Assembly: GCF_026340465.1 (NCBI RefSeq)
Contig: NZ_JAPEPC010000001.1
Coordinates: 1,925,501 to 1,989,500 of the forward strand
Direction: 5' to 3'
Length of the DNA: 64,000 nucleotides
From: Streptomyces sp. NBC_01306
Lineage (GTDB): Bacteria; Actinomycetota; Actinomycetes; Streptomycetales; Streptomycetaceae
Each line of letters opens with the position of its first letter. Position 1 is the first letter of the stretch. The position numbers were made by a program, and so were the translations under genes. The notes under the pieces were generated by a model that was not told the origin of the DNA, searched no databases, and worked only from the letters and a program-made list of their open reading frames with translations. Shown piece by piece: positions 8,120 to 16,769 of this stretch.

Positions 8120-9400
8120 TCAGCTCTTCTGCGCCAGGCGCTTGTTGATCTCGCCCTCGACGGAGGCCGCGGCGGCGGCCGGCGACTTTCCGGTGAGGAC
8201 CGAGGTCATATAGCTCTTGATCGGGTTGGGCTCGTTCTCCACGGCGGCCCACTGCGGGATGAGCGGGGTGGTGCCGCCCGACGTCGCGGCGGCGGGGGCA
8301 GCGGCCTCACCGGCGGCGTTGCCCTTGAGGTTGGAGTCGAGCGACGCCTTGTTCGGGACGATGCCGCTCTCCTTGGCGAGCGCGCCCTCGAACTTGTCCC
8401 CGAGCGCCATCTTCAGGAACTCCTTGGCGAGGTCCTGCTTCTTGCTGGCCGCGGCCACCGCGAAGTTCGAGCCGCCGAGGAAGACGCCCTCGGGCTTGGC
8501 GGCCGTCTCACCGGGGATGGTGAAGTAGCCGATGTCCTTCTCGATCTTCTTGTTGGCCGCGATGGCCGTAGCGGCCTCCCAGCCCATGCCGACGAAGGCG
8601 CCGACGTTGCCCTTGGCGAAGACCTCGGCCTGCTGCGGGGTGGCCTCGTCCTTGTCCTTGGGCGCCTTGGAGTACGACTGGTACTTCTTGTAGAGCTCCA
8701 TGGCGGCGGAGACCTTGGGGTCGGCGAGGTTGGAGACGTACTTGTCGCCTTCCTTCTTGACGAGGTCCGCGCCCTGGCCGATGGTGAGGCCGTCGAAGAA
8801 GTACCAGTTCTGGCCGGGCAGGTAGATGGGCTCGGCCTGGCCCTTCTTCTTGATCGCGTCGAGGTCCTTGAAGAACTCGGCGCGGGTCTTCGGGGTGCCG
8901 GTGATGCCGGCGTCCGCCCAGACCTTCTTGTTGTAGATGACCACGCGGTCGGCGAAGTACCAGGGCGCGGCGTACGACTTGCCCTGGTAGACCGAGGACT
9001 TGCTGAGCGACGGCGTCCAGTCGGCGCCGATCTCGCTCTTCAGGTCGCTGAGGTCGGCGAGGCCGCCGGTCGCCGCGTACGCCGGGGTCTGGGTGTTGCC
9101 GACCTCGATGACGTCCGGCGGGGTCGACTCGGAGAGAGCGGTGGTGATCTTCTGCTGGATCCCGTCCCACTTCTGCGTCTGGAACTGGACCGTGGCGCCG
9201 GTCTTCTTCTTGAAGGCGGCCTTGAGGTCCTTCGTCCAGCCGGGAGGCGTGGAGCCGTCCATCGCCCAGACGGTCAGGGTCTGCCCCTTGTAGCCGTCGG
9301 CCCCCGCCTTCTTGCTGTCCTTACTGTCGTCCGAGCCACAGGCCGCGACGCTTGCCAGCATTGCCGCCACACCGATCGCCGCGATGAGTCCGCGCTTCAC
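8120..9400 (-). CDS. dasA: Chitobiose-binding lipoprotein DasA
   Basis: A 426-residue family 1 extracellular solute-binding protein. A lipoprotein signal ends in LASVAAC (Cys21), so it should be anchored to the outer face of the membrane. The GTG start at 9400 is preceded by GAGGAGGG. In S. coelicolor DasA binds N,N'-diacetylchitobiose and shapes developmental signalling by chitin breakdown products. The body has the Lys/Trp-rich pattern of sugar-binding proteins (for example TLTVWAMDG near residue 42). First gene of dasABCD; its promoter region carries two dre operators shared with the divergent dasR. Confidence 0.94.
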   Translation of the reverse strand: MKRGLIAAIGVAAMLASVAACGSDDSKDSKKAGADGYKGQTLTVWAMDGSTPPGWTKDLKAAFKKKTGATVQFQTQKWDGIQQKITTALSESTPPDVIEVGNTQTPAYAATGGLADLSDLKSEIGADWTPSLSKSSVYQGKSYAAPWYFADRVVIYNKKVWADAGITGTPKTRAEFFKDLDAIKKKGQAEPIYLPGQNWYFFDGLTIGQGADLVKKEGDKYVSNLADPKVSAAMELYKKYQSYSKAPKDKDEATPQQAEVFAKGNVGAFVGMGWEAATAIAANKKIEKDIGYFTIPGETAAKPEGVFLGGSNFAVAAASKKQDLAKEFLKMALGDKFEGALAKESGIVPNKASLDSNLKGNAAGEAAAPAAATSGGTTPLIPQWAAVENEPNPIKSYMTSVLTGKSPAAAAASVEGEINKRLAQKS

Positions 9401-9507
9401 GACACCCTCCTCAGGGATGCAAAAAACATTCCCCCCACCACCCGAGAACGCCGTTCTGCCGCAACCAGTGCGACCGGTACTGCCCGTGGGGCTGGGACCT
9501 GGTCTTT

Positions 9508-9523
9508 AATGGTTTAGACCAGT
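9508..9523. promoter_or_regulatory. dre operator 1 between dasA and dasR
   Basis: AATGGTTTAGACCAGT matches the DasR consensus at 13 of 16 positions, including an intact TAGACCA half. It lies 108 bases upstream of the dasA start. Confidence 0.85.
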
Positions 9524-9531
9524 ACCGGGAG

Positions 9532-9547
9532 CTTGGCCTAGACCTAT
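9532..9547. promoter_or_regulatory. dre operator 2 between dasA and dasR
   Basis: CTTGGCCTAGACCTAT matches the dre consensus at about 12 of 16 positions. It is 24 bases from operator 1. Two dre sites in this gap are also known for S. coelicolor. Confidence 0.65.
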
Positions 9548-9704
9548 TGGGGTGTCAAGGGTGTATAAGAAAGGCTGTCGTGTCCGTTATCGGACCGACA
9601 CCTGAGGGAGGGCGTCGTCCCATGACCGGACCGTGCCACCATGTGAGCCGCGACAGACGGAGGAGCCGGTGACGGCAGCAGCGCAGCACTCGGGAAGGCA
9701 GGCC

Positions 9705-10469
9705 ATGGGCACCAGCGGGGGGACGACCGAGACGGAGAACGCGGCGCCCGGCCGCACCGCGCGGGTGCCCAAGTACTACCGCCTCAAGCGTCACTTGCTC
9801 GACATGACGGAGACGCTGCCGCCGGGCACACCGGTGCCACCGGAGCGGACTCTGGCCGCCGAGTTCGACACCTCGCGCACGACCGTGCGGCAGGCACTCC
9901 AGGAGCTGGTCGTGGAGGGCCGGCTGGAACGCATCCAGGGCAAGGGCACCTTTGTGGCCAAGCCCAAGGTCTCGCAGGCCCTACAGCTCACCTCGTACAC
10001 CGAGGACATGCGGGCGCAGGGTCTTGAGCCCACGTCCCAGCTGCTCGACATCGGCTATGTCACCGCGGACGACACCCTCGCGGGACTGCTCGACATCACG
10101 GCCGGCGGACGGGTGTTGCGCATCGAGCGGCTGCGGCTCGCGAGCGGTGAGCCGATGGCCATCGAGACGACGCACCTGTCGGCCAAGCGCTTCCCCGCAC
10201 TGCGCCGCTCGCTCGTGAAGTACGCCTCGCTCTACACCGCGCTGTCCGAGGTGTACGACGTCCGGCTGGGCGAGGCCGAGGAGACCATCGAGACGTCACT
10301 GGCCACCCCGCGGGAGGCCGGACTGCTCGGTACGGACGTGGGGCTCCCGATGCTGATGCTCTCGCGCCACTCGGTCGACGAGCGGGGCGAACCCGTGGAG
10401 TGGGTGCGCTCGGTCTACCGCGGCGACCGCTACAAGTTCGTGGCACGGCTGAGGCGGCCGACCGACTAG
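9705..10469 (+). CDS. dasR: GntR/HutC-family regulator DasR
   Basis: A 254-residue regulator, the same length as S. coelicolor DasR. An N-terminal winged helix-turn-helix ([17 protein letters not shown], then the wing RIQGKGTFV) is followed by a UTRA effector domain beginning near QLTSYTEDM that senses glucosamine-6-phosphate. It is the global repressor of amino-sugar uptake and a link from nutrition to development and antibiotics. The start chosen is ATG 9705, which gives the family length; GTG 9669, with GGAGG in front, would add 12 residues and is an alternative. Transcribed divergently from dasA. Likely autoregulated through the shared dre sites. Confidence 0.95.
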   Translation: MGTSGGTTETENAAPGRTARVPKYYRLKRHLLDMTETLPPGTPVPPERTLAAEFDTSRTTVRQALQELVVEGRLERIQGKGTFVAKPKVSQALQLTSYTEDMRAQGLEPTSQLLDIGYVTADDTLAGLLDITAGGRVLRIERLRLASGEPMAIETTHLSAKRFPALRRSLVKYASLYTALSEVYDVRLGEAEETIETSLATPREAGLLGTDVGLPMLMLSRHSVDERGEPVEWVRSVYRGDRYKFVARLRRPTD

Positions 10470-10534
10470 GCCGGGGGTCCGGGGGTCGCCCCCGGGCAGG
10501 CACAGCGTCGCACGGCTACGGCGGCCGACCGACT
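10443..10534. repeat. 25-bp imperfect direct repeat copying the dasR 3' end
   Basis: Bases 10443-10467, the last coding bases of dasR, recur at 10510-10534 with 23 of 25 identical. Between them is a small hairpin (CCGGGGG at 10479-10485 with CCCCCGG at 10489-10495) that may act as the dasR terminator. Confidence 0.7.
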
Positions 10535-10713
10535 GAGGCCGACGGGGACTGGTCCGGTCCAACACCCAGCGGAAACGGCACTCTCCGCCCAAATCCCCCA
10601 GGAGGAACGGTGTTGCCGTTCCGGTATGCGGATAGGGCTTCCGCCGCATGAGCATCCTCGCCTAGATTTCCTGCGCGTTGTACCAGGTGCTCAGTGAGGG
10701 GACGGACCGCACC

Positions 10714-10956
10714 ATGCCCGAGAAAAGACCGGTGATCACGCCGGTGCGCGTGATCATCGCGGTATGCCTGATCGCACCCTTTGTCGCCATGCTCTGGGTG
10801 AGTTCGTACGCGAAGGTGGACCCGGCCTTCATCGGTATCCCGTTCTTCTACTGGTACCAGATGCTCTGGGTGCTCATCTCGACGGCGCTCACGATGACCG
10901 CGTACAAGCTGTGGCAGCGTGACCAGCGCTCCCGCAAGGGGGGTGCGTCCGCATGA
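10714..10956 (+). CDS. Small DUF3311 membrane protein
   Basis: An 80-residue protein with two membrane segments (about residues 12-32 and 46-65) joined by a short loop with IGIPFFYWYQ, the DUF3311 hallmark, and a basic C-terminus. It starts with ATG 10714. The stop overlaps the start of the MctP-type permease by ATGA, so the two are translationally coupled; small DUF3311 partners are usually found next to SSS-family symporters, analogous to YhdT or ActP accessory proteins. Upstream, GGAACGG and CCGTTCC (10604-10622) form a small inverted repeat that might be an operator. Confidence 0.85.
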   Translation: MPEKRPVITPVRVIIAVCLIAPFVAMLWVSSYAKVDPAFIGIPFFYWYQMLWVLISTALTMTAYKLWQRDQRSRKGGASA

Positions 10957-12584
10957 AGGACGGTGTGAACGGCGTCGCGCTCGGCGTCTTCATCTTCTTC
11001 TTCGTGGCCGTCACGGTCGTCGGCTTCCTGGCCGCCCGCTGGCGCCGCGCCGACAACGCGGCCACCCTCGACGAATGGGGCCTGGGCGGACGGTCGTTCG
11101 GCACCTGGGTCACCTGGTTCCTGCTCGGCGGCGACCTCTACACGGCGTACACCTTCGTCGCCGTCCCCGCTGCCATCTACGCGGCGGGTGCGGCCGGATT
11201 CTTCGCCGTGCCGTACACGATCCTGGTCTACCCGCTGATCTTCACCTTCCTGCCGCGGCTCTGGTCGGTCTCGCACAAGCACGGGTACGTGACGACGTCG
11301 GACTTCGTCCGGGGGCGGTTCGGCTCGAAGGGGCTCTCGCTGGCCGTCGCGGTCACCGGCATCCTCGCCACGATGCCGTACATCGCCCTCCAACTGGTCG
11401 GCATCCAGGCAGTGCTCGACGTCATGGGCGTCGGCGGCGAGGGCAGCAACTGGTTCGTCAAGGACCTCCCGCTGCTGATCGCGTTCGCGGTGCTCGCCGC
11501 GTACACGTACTCGTCGGGGCTGCGGGCCCCGGCTCTGATCGCGTTCGTCAAGGACGGCCTGATCTACATCGTCATCCTGGTGGCGATCATCTACATCCCC
11601 ATCAAGCTCGGCGGCTTCGACGACATCTTCGCCAAGGCGGGCCACGCGTTCTCGCAGACCAACCCGGCGACGGGCAAGCCGCGCGGGGCGCTCGCACCGG
11701 GCGCGGCGGGCCAGTGGGGTTACGCCACGCTGGCACTCGGGTCGGCGCTCGCGCTGTTCATGTACCCGCACTCGATCACGGCGACGCTCTCCTCGCGCAG
11801 CCGCAACGTGATCCGCCGCAACACCGCGATCCTGCCGCTGTACTCACTGATGCTGGGGCTGCTCGCGCTGCTCGGCTTCATGGCGATCGCCGCGGGCATC
11901 AAGGTGAAGAACGGCCAGCTGGCGATCCCGCAGCTGTTCGAGAACATGTTCCCCGACTGGTTCGCGGGCGTCGCCTTCGCGGCCATCGGCATCGGTGCGC
12001 TGGTACCGGCCGCGATCATGTCCATCGCGGCGGCGAACCTCTTCACCCGCAACATCTACAAGGACTTCATCAAACCGGGCGCGACCCCCGCCCAGGAGGC
12101 CAAGGTCTCCAAGCTGGTCTCGCTCGTGGTGAAGGTCGGCGCGCTGCTCTTCGTGCTCGCCATGGACCCGACGGTGGCGATCAACTTCCAGCTGCTGGGC
12201 GGCATCTGGATCCTCCAGACGATGCCGGCGCTGGTCGGCGGGCTCTTCACCCGCTGGTTCCACCGCTGGGCGCTGCTCGCGGGCTGGGCGGTCGGCATGG
12301 TGTACGGCACGCTCGCCGCATACGGTGTGGCGAGCCCGACCCAGGCGCACTTCGGCGGCTCCTCCAAGGAGATCCCGGGCATCGGGCAGATCGGCTACAT
12401 CGGTCTGACGGCGTTCGTGCTGAACGTCGTGGTGACGCTGGTGCTCACCGTCGTGCTCAACGCGGTGAAGGCACCGGCCGGAATCGACGAGACCTCCCCG
12501 GAGGACTACACGGCGGACGCCGGTGACGAGGGCGTCCAGGTGGAGCTCCCGCCGGCCACAGAAGCCGCCCCGGCAGCCCACTGA
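10953..12584 (+). CDS. mctP: Sodium/solute symporter, MctP-like monocarboxylate permease
   Basis: A 543-residue SSS-family transporter with 13 or so membrane segments. The N-terminal segment is followed by WGLGGRSFGTWVTWF, the early family signature, and helices with AAIMSIAAANLFTRNI resemble the sodium-site region of MctP/ActP. The family imports lactate, pyruvate or other short monocarboxylates with a cation. The C-terminal tail is acidic and soluble. It overlaps the preceding DUF3311 gene. Exact substrate is not readable from sequence, and the symbol is by resemblance. Confidence 0.85.
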   Translation: MKDGVNGVALGVFIFFFVAVTVVGFLAARWRRADNAATLDEWGLGGRSFGTWVTWFLLGGDLYTAYTFVAVPAAIYAAGAAGFFAVPYTILVYPLIFTFLPRLWSVSHKHGYVTTSDFVRGRFGSKGLSLAVAVTGILATMPYIALQLVGIQAVLDVMGVGGEGSNWFVKDLPLLIAFAVLAAYTYSSGLRAPALIAFVKDGLIYIVILVAIIYIPIKLGGFDDIFAKAGHAFSQTNPATGKPRGALAPGAAGQWGYATLALGSALALFMYPHSITATLSSRSRNVIRRNTAILPLYSLMLGLLALLGFMAIAAGIKVKNGQLAIPQLFENMFPDWFAGVAFAAIGIGALVPAAIMSIAAANLFTRNIYKDFIKPGATPAQEAKVSKLVSLVVKVGALLFVLAMDPTVAINFQLLGGIWILQTMPALVGGLFTRWFHRWALLAGWAVGMVYGTLAAYGVASPTQAHFGGSSKEIPGIGQIGYIGLTAFVLNVVVTLVLTVVLNAVKAPAGIDETSPEDYTADAGDEGVQVELPPATEAAPAAH

Positions 12585-12640
12585 GCCCGCACACCCACCC
12601 ACTGAGCCGTACGGCCTGCCACTGAGCCGCAGGCTCCGCC

Positions 12641-12682
12641 AGGGGCCGCCGCGCCTCCCTCCCGGGAGCTGCGGCGGCCCCT
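12641..12682 (+). terminator. Terminator after the MctP-type permease
   Basis: AGGGGCCGCCGC (12641-12652) pairs perfectly with 12671-12682. An inner CTCCCGGGAG palindrome extends the structure. Confidence 0.8.
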
Positions 12683-12720
12683 CGCCATGCCGCCTCCGCC
12701 CCTCCCTTCCGTCCTCCACG

Positions 12721-12768
12721 ACACAACATATGGGGGGTGCTTTCCGGCGGGCACCCCACATGTATGCT
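12721..12768 (+). promoter_or_regulatory. Candidate NrdR box pair upstream of nrdA
   Basis: ACACAACATATGGGGG (12721-12736) and ACCCCACATGTATGCT (12753-12768) each partly resemble the NrdR box ACACWATATATWGTGT. Their centres are 32 bases apart, about three helical turns, as in known paired NrdR boxes. Matches are partial (second box weak). The bases between contain a 7-bp inverted repeat, GGGGTGC/GCACCCC. Confidence 0.4.
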
Positions 12769-12769
12769 C

Positions 12770-12885
12770 ATGCTCGCTGTCGCCGCAGGGGAATCCGGTG
12801 CGAATCCGGAACTGTCCCGCAACGGTGTGATCAGTGCGCTTTCGCGCACCGTGGAGTCCGAGGACCTGCCGACGGCGCATCCGGC
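12770..12885 (+). promoter_or_regulatory. Cobalamin (B12) riboswitch of nrdAB
   Basis: The core shows the canonical AdoCbl riboswitch elements in order: AGGGGAATCCGGTGCGAATC, then CTGTCCCGCAAC with the conserved CCCGC, and at the 3' side GTCCGAGGACCTGCCGAC, the signature last segment. Boundaries are approximate. About 130 bases separate it from the nrdA start, room for the expression platform. Switching off the B12-independent class Ia reductase when B12 allows the class II enzyme is established for S. coelicolor nrdABS. Confidence 0.9.
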
Positions 12886-13015
12886 TCGACCGAACCGGAT
12901 GGGAAACGTCCGGGCCTCGCGGTTGGGCCTGCGGATGCTGTGCGGTGTGCTGCTCTGCTGTGCCCGTACGCACCCGTGCCCCCGCCGGCCCCAGCCGAGC
13001 GAGGGAGAGCGCACC

Positions 13016-15385
13016 GTGACCATCGCGCCCACCGCACCTGTCTCCGAGCAGGTGTCGGATGCCCCGGGAACCGTACTTCTGCGGACCCTGACCGACCTCA
13101 CCGCCGATCTCACCGACACCGACCCCGGCAAGGTCGCCGCTGCCGCCCTGCGCGGGCGCAACGCGGCGTCGGACGAGGCCGAGTTGCGGGAGCTGGCCAC
13201 CGAGGCGGCCGCCGGTCTCATCTCCGAGGACCCCGCGTACTCACGGCTCGCCGCCAGGCTGCTCACCCGGACCATCGCGGACGAGGCGGCCGGACAGGGC
13301 GCGGTGTCGTTCTCCTCATCGGTCGCCGTCGGACACCGCGAGGGCCTGATCGCCGACCGTACGGCCGACTTCGTACGGCTGCACGCCGAGCGGCTCGACG
13401 CGACCATCGACACCGCGGCCGACGACCGCTTCGGATACTTCGGGCTGCGCACTCTCTACAGCCGCTATCTGCTGCGCCACCCGCTCACCCGCCAGGTCAT
13501 CGAGACGCCCCAGCACTTCATGCTCCGGGTCGCCTGCGGTCTCGCCGCCGACGAGTCCGCGGCCGCGCTGGACGAGGTGGCCGCGCTGTACGGGCTGATG
13601 AGCCGTCTCGACTATCTGCCCTCCTCCCCCACGCTCTTCAACTCGGGCACCCGCCACCCGCAGATGTCCTCGTGCTATCTGCTGGACTCGCCGCTCGACC
13701 AGCTGGACTCGATCTACGGGCGCTACCACGAGGTGGCGCGGCTGTCGAAGCACGCGGGCGGCATCGGCCTCTCGTACTCCCGTATCCGCTCCCGCGGTTC
13801 GCTGATCCGCGGCACCAACGGGCACTCCAACGGCATCGTCCCCTTCCTCAAGACCCTCGACGCCTCCGTCGCCGCGGTGAACCAGGGCGGCCGGCGCAAG
13901 GGCGCCGCCGCCGTCTACCTGGAGACCTGGCACTCGGACATCGAGGAGTTCCTGGAGCTGCGCGACAACACCGGTGAGGACGCCCGGCGTACGCACAACC
14001 TCAACCTGGCCCACTGGGTGCCCGACGAGTTCATGCGCCGGGTCGACGCGGACGGCACCTGGTCGCTGTTCTCGCCCGCCGACGTGCCGGAGCTGACCGA
14101 TCTGTGGGGCGACGCCTTCGACGCCGCCTACCGCAAGGCCGAGGCCGACGGGCTGGCCAGGAAGACCATCCCCGCGCGGGAGCTGTACGGGCGGATGATG
14201 CGCACCCTCGCGCAGACCGGCCAGGGCTGGATGACCTTCAAGGACGCGTCGAACCGTACGGCCAACCAGACCGCCGAGCCCGGCTCGGTCGTCCACTCGT
14301 CGAACCTGTGCACCGAGATCCTGGAGGTGACGGACGACGGCGAGACCGCGGTCTGCAACCTGGGCTCGGTCAACGTCGGCGCGTTCGTCTCGGGCGACTC
14401 GCTCGACTGGGAGCGTCTCGACGCGACCGTTCGCACCGCGGTCACCTTCCTCGACCGTGTCGTGGACATCAACTTCTACCCGACCGAGCAGGCGGGCCGC
14501 TCCAACGCCAAGTGGCGGCCGGTGGGCCTGGGCCTGATGGGGCTCCAGGACGTCTTCTTCCAGCTGCGGCTGCCCTTCGACTCACCACAGGCGAAGGCGC
14601 TCTCCACCCGGATCTCCGAGCGGATCATGCTCGCCGCCTACGAGGCGTCCTGCGACCTCGCCGAATCCGCCGGCCCCCTGCCGGCCTGGGAGAAGACCCG
14701 TGCGGCGCGCGGGGTCCTGCACCCCGACCACTACGCGACCGAGCTGACCTGGCCGGAGCGCTGGGACGCACTGCGCGCCCGGATCGCGAAGACCGGGATG
14801 CGCAACTCGCTGCTCCTCGCCATCGCACCGACCGCGACCATCGCCTCGATCGCCGGGGTGTACGAGTGCATCGAGCCGCAGGTCTCCAACCTCTTCAAGC
14901 GCGAGACGCTCTCGGGTGAATTCCTCCAGGTCAACGCGTACTTGGTGAACGAGCTGAAGGAGCTGGGCGTCTGGGACGCGCAGTCCCGTGAGGCGCTGCG
15001 CGAGGCCAGCGGGTCGGTGCAGGGCTTCAGCTGGATCCCCGAGGAGGTCCGGGCGCTGTACCGCACGGCGTGGGAGATCCCGCAGCGCGGTCTGATCGAC
15101 ATGGCGGCGGCCCGTACTCCGTACATCGACCAGAGCCAGTCGCTGAACCTCTTCCTGGAGACGCCCACCATCGGGAAGCTCTCCTCGATGTACGCGTACG
15201 CGTGGAAGCAGGGCATCAAGACCACGTACTACCTGCGTTCGCGTCCGGCGACACGCATCGCGCGGGCGGCGCGCTCCGCCACCGCCGCAGCCACCATCCC
15301 CGCACAGCAGGATCCGGCCGCCGCCGACGCGGACGCCATCGCCTGCTCCCTTGAGAACCCCGAGTCCTGCGAGGCCTGCCAGTAA
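13016..15385 (+). CDS. nrdA: Class Ia ribonucleotide reductase large subunit NrdA
   Basis: A 789-residue catalytic subunit that reduces ribonucleotides to deoxyribonucleotides. An ATP-cone-like N-terminus comes first. The barrel carries SSPTLFNSGTRHPQMSSCYL (substrate loop with a redox Cys), NLCTEILE with the radical-site Cys, and NLGSVN. The C-terminus ends in ESCEACQ, the CxxC pair reduced by thioredoxin. The GTG at 13016 follows GAGGGAGA at 7-base spacing; the frame is open upstream only through the riboswitch. Paired by a one-base overlap with nrdB, and controlled by the B12 riboswitch, so it is the back-up reductase to the class II enzyme expected elsewhere in the genome. Confidence 0.95.
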   Translation: MTIAPTAPVSEQVSDAPGTVLLRTLTDLTADLTDTDPGKVAAAALRGRNAASDEAELRELATEAAAGLISEDPAYSRLAARLLTRTIADEAAGQGAVSFSSSVAVGHREGLIADRTADFVRLHAERLDATIDTAADDRFGYFGLRTLYSRYLLRHPLTRQVIETPQHFMLRVACGLAADESAAALDEVAALYGLMSRLDYLPSSPTLFNSGTRHPQMSSCYLLDSPLDQLDSIYGRYHEVARLSKHAGGIGLSYSRIRSRGSLIRGTNGHSNGIVPFLKTLDASVAAVNQGGRRKGAAAVYLETWHSDIEEFLELRDNTGEDARRTHNLNLAHWVPDEFMRRVDADGTWSLFSPADVPELTDLWGDAFDAAYRKAEADGLARKTIPARELYGRMMRTLAQTGQGWMTFKDASNRTANQTAEPGSVVHSSNLCTEILEVTDDGETAVCNLGSVNVGAFVSGDSLDWERLDATVRTAVTFLDRVVDINFYPTEQAGRSNAKWRPVGLGLMGLQDVFFQLRLPFDSPQAKALSTRISERIMLAAYEASCDLAESAGPLPAWEKTRAARGVLHPDHYATELTWPERWDALRARIAKTGMRNSLLLAIAPTATIASIAGVYECIEPQVSNLFKRETLSGEFLQVNAYLVNELKELGVWDAQSREALREASGSVQGFSWIPEEVRALYRTAWEIPQRGLIDMAAARTPYIDQSQSLNLFLETPTIGKLSSMYAYAWKQGIKTTYYLRSRPATRIARAARSATAAATIPAQQDPAAADADAIACSLENPESCEACQ

Positions 15386-16410
15386 TGAGTGACGAGACCC
15401 TGAAGACCGCGAAGAACCTGCTGGACCCGGGCTTCGAGCTGACCCTGCGTCCGATGCGCTACCCGGACTTCTACGAGCGCTACCGTGACGCGATCAAGAA
15501 CACCTGGACGGTCGAGGAGGTCGACCTCCACTCGGACGTGAGCGATCTGGCCAAGCTGTCGCCGGGTGAGCAGCACATGATCGGCCGGCTGGTCGCGTTC
15601 TTCGCGACGGGCGACTCGATCGTCTCCAACAACCTGGTGCTGACGCTCTACAAGCACATCAACTCCCCCGAGGCGCGGCTGTATCTCTCCCGCCAGCTGT
15701 TCGAGGAGGCCGTGCACGTCCAGTTCTATCTGACGCTGCTCGACACCTATCTGCCCGACCCGGAGGACCGCGCGGCGGCCTTCGACGCGGTCGAGGAGAT
15801 CCCCTCCATCCGTGAGAAGGCGCAGTTCTGCTTCCGGTGGATGGACTCGGTGGAGAAGATCGAACGGCTGGAGACGCAGGCGGACCGCCGCCGCTTCCTG
15901 CTGAACCTGATCTGCTTCGCCGCCTGCATCGAGGGGCTGTTCTTCTACGGCGCCTTCGCGTACGTGTACTGGTTCCGCTCGCGGGGGCTGCTGCACGGTC
16001 TGGCGACCGGCACCAACTGGGTGTTCCGTGACGAGACCATGCACATGAACTTCGCGTTCGAGGTGGTCGACACGGTCCGCAAGGAGGAGCCCGAGCTCTT
16101 CGACGACGCGCTGCGCCAGCAGGTCACCGACATGATGCGCGAAGCGGTCGAGGCGGAGCTGCAGTTCGGCCGGGACCTGTGCGGCGACGGGCTGCCGGGG
16201 ATGAACACGGAGTCGATGCGCGAGTACCTCCAGTGCGTCGCCGACCAGCGGCTGACCCGGCTGGGCTTCGCCCCGGTGTACGGCTCGGAGAACCCGTTCT
16301 CCTTCATGGAGTTGCAGGGCGTGCAGGAGCTGACGAACTTCTTCGAGCGGCGCCCTTCGGCGTACCAGGTCGCGGTCGAGGGCTCGGTCTCCTTCGACGA
16401 CGACTTCTGA
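15385..16410 (+). CDS. nrdB: Class Ia ribonucleotide reductase radical subunit NrdB
   Basis: A 341-residue ferritin-like R2 subunit that holds a di-iron centre and generates the radical used by NrdA. Seen: EEAVHVQFY with Glu108, His111 and, four residues on, Tyr115, the position of the stable tyrosyl radical; RDETMH supplies the second Glu/His pair. Its ATG shares the final A of the nrdA stop (TAATG). In S. coelicolor the operon continues with nrdS, but here a hairpin and unrelated genes follow. Confidence 0.95.
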   Translation: MSDETLKTAKNLLDPGFELTLRPMRYPDFYERYRDAIKNTWTVEEVDLHSDVSDLAKLSPGEQHMIGRLVAFFATGDSIVSNNLVLTLYKHINSPEARLYLSRQLFEEAVHVQFYLTLLDTYLPDPEDRAAAFDAVEEIPSIREKAQFCFRWMDSVEKIERLETQADRRRFLLNLICFAACIEGLFFYGAFAYVYWFRSRGLLHGLATGTNWVFRDETMHMNFAFEVVDTVRKEEPELFDDALRQQVTDMMREAVEAELQFGRDLCGDGLPGMNTESMREYLQCVADQRLTRLGFAPVYGSENPFSFMELQGVQELTNFFERRPSAYQVAVEGSVSFDDDF

Positions 16411-16442
16411 GCCCGTCCGGTCACCGGATACTCCTCACCGGA

Positions 16443-16464
16443 CCCGGCCGGACACCCGGCCGGG
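16443..16464 (+). terminator. Hairpin after nrdB
   Basis: CCCGGCCGG (16443-16451) pairs with 16456-16464 across a 4-base loop, 33 bases after the nrdB stop. It touches the start of the gene remnant. Confidence 0.6.
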
Positions 16465-16692
16465 CAGGGAGTGCTGTACCACGGTGGGCGCTACTACTTC
16501 TCCACCTCCCACGCCGACGGCTACGGCACCCTCTACAGCTGGGACGGGAATCCCCGGCACCAGAAGAAGCGCACTCCGTGGGCCAAGGACGCCGAGAACC
16601 TGACCTATGGGGGCGGCGGTTCCCTGTGGGGTCTGACCGAACTCCAGGGCCACCGCACCGTGTTCGAGGTGCCCCTGTCGCACTTCTCGTAG
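16462..16692 (+). pseudogene. C-terminal remnant of a secreted-type protein
   Basis: A 75-residue stretch reading GQGVLYHGGRYYFSTSHADG onward and ending ...VFEVPLSHFS. It looks like the last blade of the propeller-like C-terminal domain found in several long Streptomyces extracellular proteins (pattern QGV-Y-G-YYF-S, then L-W-L-E-G-R-F-V). No signal peptide, no start with a ribosome-binding site, and the homology-like text begins before the first possible GTG (16471). I read it as a 5'-truncated leftover, not an intact small gene. The parent family is not identified with certainty. Confidence 0.55.
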
Positions 16693-16697
16693 CCGGA

Positions 16698-16732
16698 CGG
16701 CGCGCGGGCCTCTCTCCCCGGCCCGCGCGCCG
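16698..16732. terminator. Terminator between the remnant and the MFS gene
   Basis: A 13-bp perfect stem (16698-16710 with 16720-16732) around a 9-base loop, placed between converging units, so it likely works in both directions. Confidence 0.85.
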
Positions 16733-16769
16733 ATCGATGTTCGCGGCAGCGGGTGCGCCGACGTGACCG

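Noticed and set aside
16471..16692. Intact 73-residue small gene after nrdB
   Set aside because: Resemblance to a secreted-protein C-terminus starts before the GTG, with no ribosome-binding site, so a remnant is more likely.
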